Source: Holophagae bacterium
GTDB lineage: Bacteria; Acidobacteriota; Holophagae; Acanthopleuribacterales; Acanthopleuribacteraceae
Reading direction: 5' to 3'
Assembly (NCBI GenBank): GCA_030429565.1
Contig: JAUIFE010000021.1
Location: 62,001 to 126,000, forward strand
Length of the DNA: 64,000 nt
The notes below the pieces were generated by a model that was not told where the DNA came from, did not search any database, and saw nothing but the letters and a program-made list of their open reading frames with translations. Made by a program: the position numbers and the translations under genes. This document shows positions 61,066 through 64,000 of the stretch, in pieces. Numbering within the stretch: the stretch's first letter is position 1; the number at the start of each line of letters is the position of its first letter.

Positions 61066-63276
61066 ATGATTTTCGTGGGTTTGGCTCGAAACGAGCTGTT
61101 TATGAAAAACGTTACTGCTGAAGGGTTTGCTTTTTTCGCGTTGTTGTTAGGCGCGCTTTCAGCATGGCATCTTGGTCCGTCACCTTGGTTGCGTTACGGC
61201 TTCTGGGTGCTTTTATCGGTCTGGGTTTTCGCCTGGTTGCGGGCCCGCCGGTGTCGGTTTATCCTGGTGCCGTTGGCCGGGTTGTTAGGTGCCGCCGCCG
61301 TCGCGCGTGGCGCCGACCGTTTGCAAGTGCAACAGCCCGATTCCGCTTGGGCGGACCGGCCATTTTTACTGCTAGGGCGGGTGGTGCAACAGCGCGAAAC
61401 GCCTTTTGGCCGACGGCTGGTATTGGAAAAGGTGCAGGTGCTGCGACCGGCCGTTCCGTTCCAGTTAACCCGACTTGTGGTTTACGTGCCGGAACAACCG
61501 CCGGCCGATTTGGTTGCACCGACTTTGCGCGCTTGGGTGCGTTTGCGCTCGGTGGTGGCACCGCGCACTGTGCCGCATCCCATGGCCGCCTTGCAGCAGC
61601 GCTATTTGCCTCGTTGGCAAGGGCGGGTTAAGTCAGCCCTGTTAATGCGTTACGAGGGGAAGCGCGGCGAGGTTGGGCCGCGCGATCGGCTTAACCCCGC
61701 CAACCGTGAGTTGGTTGGCTTATTTAGTGCCAATGGTACGGCGCCTTTATGGCGCGAGCGGCTGGGTTGGACTGGTTTGGGTCACCTGCTCTCGATCTCG
61801 GGCTTGCACTGTGGTTTGTTTTGGTTGCTGCTGCGGTTTGGCTTGACGCCGGTGCGCGCACCGTCGGTGCGTTTGGTATTGGGGTGTTTGGGTTTGCTCG
61901 CCTTTGCCGGTCAAATGCGTTGGGGGGACTCCGTGGTCCGCGCCGTGATGTTTTTAATGGTGTTTCAGGTGTTGGGCGCCGGTGGCCGGCGGCGCTCGTG
62001 GATGCGCGTTTGGGCGGTGACGGCGGCGGTGTGGTTGCTCCTTGTGCCCGAGGCGCTTCTGCGCCCTGGTTTTTGGTACACCTTTGCGGTGAGCTTGGGT
62101 TTGGTGGTCGGGATTGGCCCGAGACGACCGCCGAGTCCGCTGGAGCATCCGTGGTCGCCGCGCTTGACCGGGATGCGCGCCCTGATCGCGGCCCAAGTTT
62201 TTGCGTTGCCGGTCGGTTTACTGTTCGGGCCTCGATTGAACTGGGCCGCCTTTGTGTGGAATGTGAGCGCGCTGCCGGTATTGGTATTGCTCTTGGTTTT
62301 GTTCCTGCTCGCGTGCCTGGGGCGCTGGAGTGATACGGTGGCGGGACTTGCGAATGCGGTCGACGCCCTGTTTGAATCAAGCCTGTTGTGGTTGCGGCAA
62401 AGCGAGGGGTGGGGTTGTGAAGTGCGCTTCCCCTGGTCGATGATGGCGGTTCTGGTGGCGCTAACGCTTTTATTTGTTGTGCTGAGGTGTGGCGGTCGAG
62501 AGCGGCGCTGGCTGCTTTGTGCGTTGCTCGTCGCGGGCGGACGCGGTTATGGCAGGCCTTGGCAGGGGGATCGTTTGGTGGTGTTGGATGTGGGTCAGGG
62601 GTCTTGTGCACTTTTAACGACCGCCGCTGGTGACGGCTGGTTCATCGATGCCGGTGGACGTCTGCCGGCCGGTGTCAATTGGGGTCAGGTCTTGCGGCTT
62701 TACGGTGTGAAGCGCTTGCGCGGAGGTTTGGTTTCTCATTTTAACCGCGATCACTATCGGTTTTTGGAGACGACAGGGGTGACCGTGCCGGTTTGGGTGC
62801 CGCAACGGCGTTACCATGAATTCCTCGGCAGGCATGCGCCGGCAAATGTGGCTTGGCAAGGCGTGGCGGCGGGCGCAGAAACGCGGTTTGGGGTGTTTCG
62901 GTTGACGGTGATTTGGCCGTCAGAAAGCTATCATGGGCACAACGCCAACGAGGAAAGCCTGGTTGTGTTGGTGACGACGCCGGCGGGCCAGGTTTTGTTT
63001 CCCGGTGATGCGGGTACCTTAACCGAGCCGGCTTGGGCGCCGGCGGCCCAACCTGGACAACGAATCCTGATTGCGGGCCATCACGGCAGTCGCTCGGCGA
63101 CAGGGCCAAGTCTGTTACGGCGATTTCGGCCACAATCGGCCGTTTTCTCCTGTGGGGCAAACAACGTCTTTGGCCACCCGCACCCGCGGGTGACGGCGCG
63201 CCTTGCCGCGGCCGGTGTGGTGTGCCACAGCACGGCGACGCAGGGAACCTTGGTGCTCTGGGAAGGAGACCCTTGA
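61066..63276 (+). CDS. comEC: ComEC/Rec2-family DNA uptake channel protein
   Basis: About 736 residues; inner-membrane channel that carries single-stranded DNA into the cytoplasm in natural transformation. Seen: N-terminal helices and an OB-like region (about 20-190), the competence-domain core (about 215-500) with GHLLSISGLHCGLFWLLLRF, and a C-terminal metallo-beta-lactamase-like domain with VVLDVGQGSCALL, SHFNRDHYRFLE, VLFPGDAG and AGHHGSRSAT. The ATG at 61066 follows AGG closely; an ATG at 61102 is an alternative start. Other competence genes are not in the window. Confidence 0.92.
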   Translation: MIFVGLARNELFMKNVTAEGFAFFALLLGALSAWHLGPSPWLRYGFWVLLSVWVFAWLRARRCRFILVPLAGLLGAAAVARGADRLQVQQPDSAWADRPFLLLGRVVQQRETPFGRRLVLEKVQVLRPAVPFQLTRLVVYVPEQPPADLVAPTLRAWVRLRSVVAPRTVPHPMAALQQRYLPRWQGRVKSALLMRYEGKRGEVGPRDRLNPANRELVGLFSANGTAPLWRERLGWTGLGHLLSISGLHCGLFWLLLRFGLTPVRAPSVRLVLGCLGLLAFAGQMRWGDSVVRAVMFLMVFQVLGAGGRRRSWMRVWAVTAAVWLLLVPEALLRPGFWYTFAVSLGLVVGIGPRRPPSPLEHPWSPRLTGMRALIAAQVFALPVGLLFGPRLNWAAFVWNVSALPVLVLLLVLFLLACLGRWSDTVAGLANAVDALFESSLLWLRQSEGWGCEVRFPWSMMAVLVALTLLFVVLRCGGRERRWLLCALLVAGGRGYGRPWQGDRLVVLDVGQGSCALLTTAAGDGWFIDAGGRLPAGVNWGQVLRLYGVKRLRGGLVSHFNRDHYRFLETTGVTVPVWVPQRRYHEFLGRHAPANVAWQGVAAGAETRFGVFRLTVIWPSESYHGHNANEESLVVLVTTPAGQVLFPGDAGTLTEPAWAPAAQPGQRILIAGHHGSRSATGPSLLRRFRPQSAVFSCGANNVFGHPHPRVTARLAAAGVVCHSTATQGTLVLWEGDP

Positions 63277-63920
63277 GGGCGGTGTCTGGATTGTGGCGTT
63301 TCGTCGGCGGCTGTCCAGGAAAAAATGAAGTTGTTTGCACTGGATGTTCGGTTTTGGCTGCGAGGAAGGATTTACGTGTGTTTTGTCCATGGTCGGTTTC
63401 TCGGCGCTGCTATGCGGTGGATCCGCGACATGTGCACGGCATGCACAAAGGTGGCTTTGGAACTTGGATCTTGAAAATACGAAGCTATCTAAGTTAAGGT
63501 GAATGATCTTGTTTGTGTTTCTATGGCGGCTTCGAGAGGTTGTCTCTGGTGGCGACGGATATCATGTTTCTTGTAACCTGGTCCGTTTGCGCGTCGCGCT
63601 GCTCCCTCTCATGATTCATGCCGTCGTCTTGGTTTTTCGGCGGCGAAGAAACGCGGCTCACCGTGTCGTTTTCGCTTTCCTTTGGCCATTGAATCGCGTG
63701 ATCGGACACCTCGAACAGATGATGGGATGTGTCGCCGCCTTCTTGAGGTGCGCCATTCGCTTCCGTTTTTGGTTTTGCGCATGAGATGCCGAATGAAACA
63801 AACCCGCCGGCTTGGCTCTTGCTCCTGGCGCACGAGCCTTGTGTGAAAAACCAACCGGAATATGCGCATTTTGTGCGATTTCCGTTTTGATTTGACTGGT
63901 GATTGATGGGCGGGACACCT
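63277..63920. other. Gap between comEC and the response regulator
   Basis: About 640 bases. The frames in it, including 63503-63784 on the plus strand and 63521-63964 on the minus strand, lack ribosome sites and family features. Nothing recognisable was found. Confidence 0.35.
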
Positions 63921-64000
63921 ATGGACCACGATTGTAATCGCATTCTAATTGTCGACGACACCAAGGAGATTCACGAGGATTTTCACAAGATCCTGAACTC
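63921..64000 (+). CDS. Response-regulator receiver domain, 5' end only
   Basis: The first 26 codons read MDHDCNRILIVDDTKEIHED and then FHKIL, the standard first strand and acidic pair (VDD) of a CheY-like receiver domain. The gene runs out of the window, so its output domain (kinase, diguanylate cyclase or other) cannot be told. No strong ribosome site is visible before the ATG. Confidence 0.75.
   Translation, partial: MDHDCNRILIVDDTKEIHEDFHKILN

Noticed and set aside
61724..62611. A 295-codon minus-strand open frame inside comEC
   Set aside because: Proline/arginine-rich antisense translation typical of a GC-rich gene; comEC on the other strand is well supported.
63521..63964. A 147-codon minus-strand frame at the end of the window
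   Set aside because: It overlaps the receiver-domain start on the plus strand, has no ribosome site and shows no family features.
1..64000. tRNA or rRNA genes
   Set aside because: No T-loop (GGTTCGAATCC-like) with matching acceptor stems and no rRNA core sequences were seen anywhere in the window.

Overview
The window looks like a chromosomal segment of a Gram-negative, aerobic, moderately GC-rich bacterium. A deep-branching lineage such as Acidobacteriota (a Holophagae/Acanthopleuribacter-like organism) fits the mix: several FHA-domain proteins, a eukaryote-type Ser/Thr kinase, class II ribonucleotide reductase, a split ATP synthase locus, and marine-type Na+ ligands in the c subunit. This placement is inference from gene content; no rRNA gene is present to fix it. 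I saw no tRNA, rRNA or CRISPR array.

Layout. 0-7 kb: a flavoprotein disulfide reductase, HU, MiaE, an ALDH7-type aldehyde dehydrogenase, then gcvT-gcvH. 7.5-11.8 kb: an ECF sigma factor, its probable membrane anti-sigma partner and a bactofilin-like membrane protein, an FHA-RDD protein, and dcd. 12-17.7 kb: housekeeping genes (RNase E/G, purS-purQ, then atpZ/atpI-like genes, atpB and atpE, closed by a strong terminator, with no F1 genes). 17.8-21.8 kb: a two-gene restriction-modification-like cassette.

21.9-32.8 kb is a co-directional minus-strand signalling island. It encodes a beta-propeller protein, a zinc-ribbon FHA protein, a membrane-anchored protein, a secreted ankyrin protein, a PP2C phosphatase fused to an M48 metallopeptidase, an FHA-ABC exporter resembling mycobacterial Rv1747, a membrane ankyrin protein and a Ser/Thr kinase. 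Together they supply a phospho-writer, eraser, readers, an exporter and an envelope protease. This is the best candidate for an undescribed system.

33.7-46.8 kb is dense housekeeping: ispH, an HD hydrolase, cysteine desulfurase, ispA/xseB/xseA, an RlmI-like methyltransferase, queA, a periplasmic cyclophilin, a SprT-DUF2786 protein and polyphosphate:AMP phosphotransferase. A structured terminator-ended non-coding stretch lies upstream of xseA. 46.8-54.8 kb is a degraded accessory region. It holds a small cysteine-hairpin secreted peptide, a beta-propeller gene with a decayed second copy, an IS110-type remnant, a short dispersed repeat, a stand-alone NRPS condensation domain and gene fragments. 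54.9-64 kb returns to the core: DUF429, SRPBCC, nrdJ, comEC, and the first codons of a response regulator cut by the window end.
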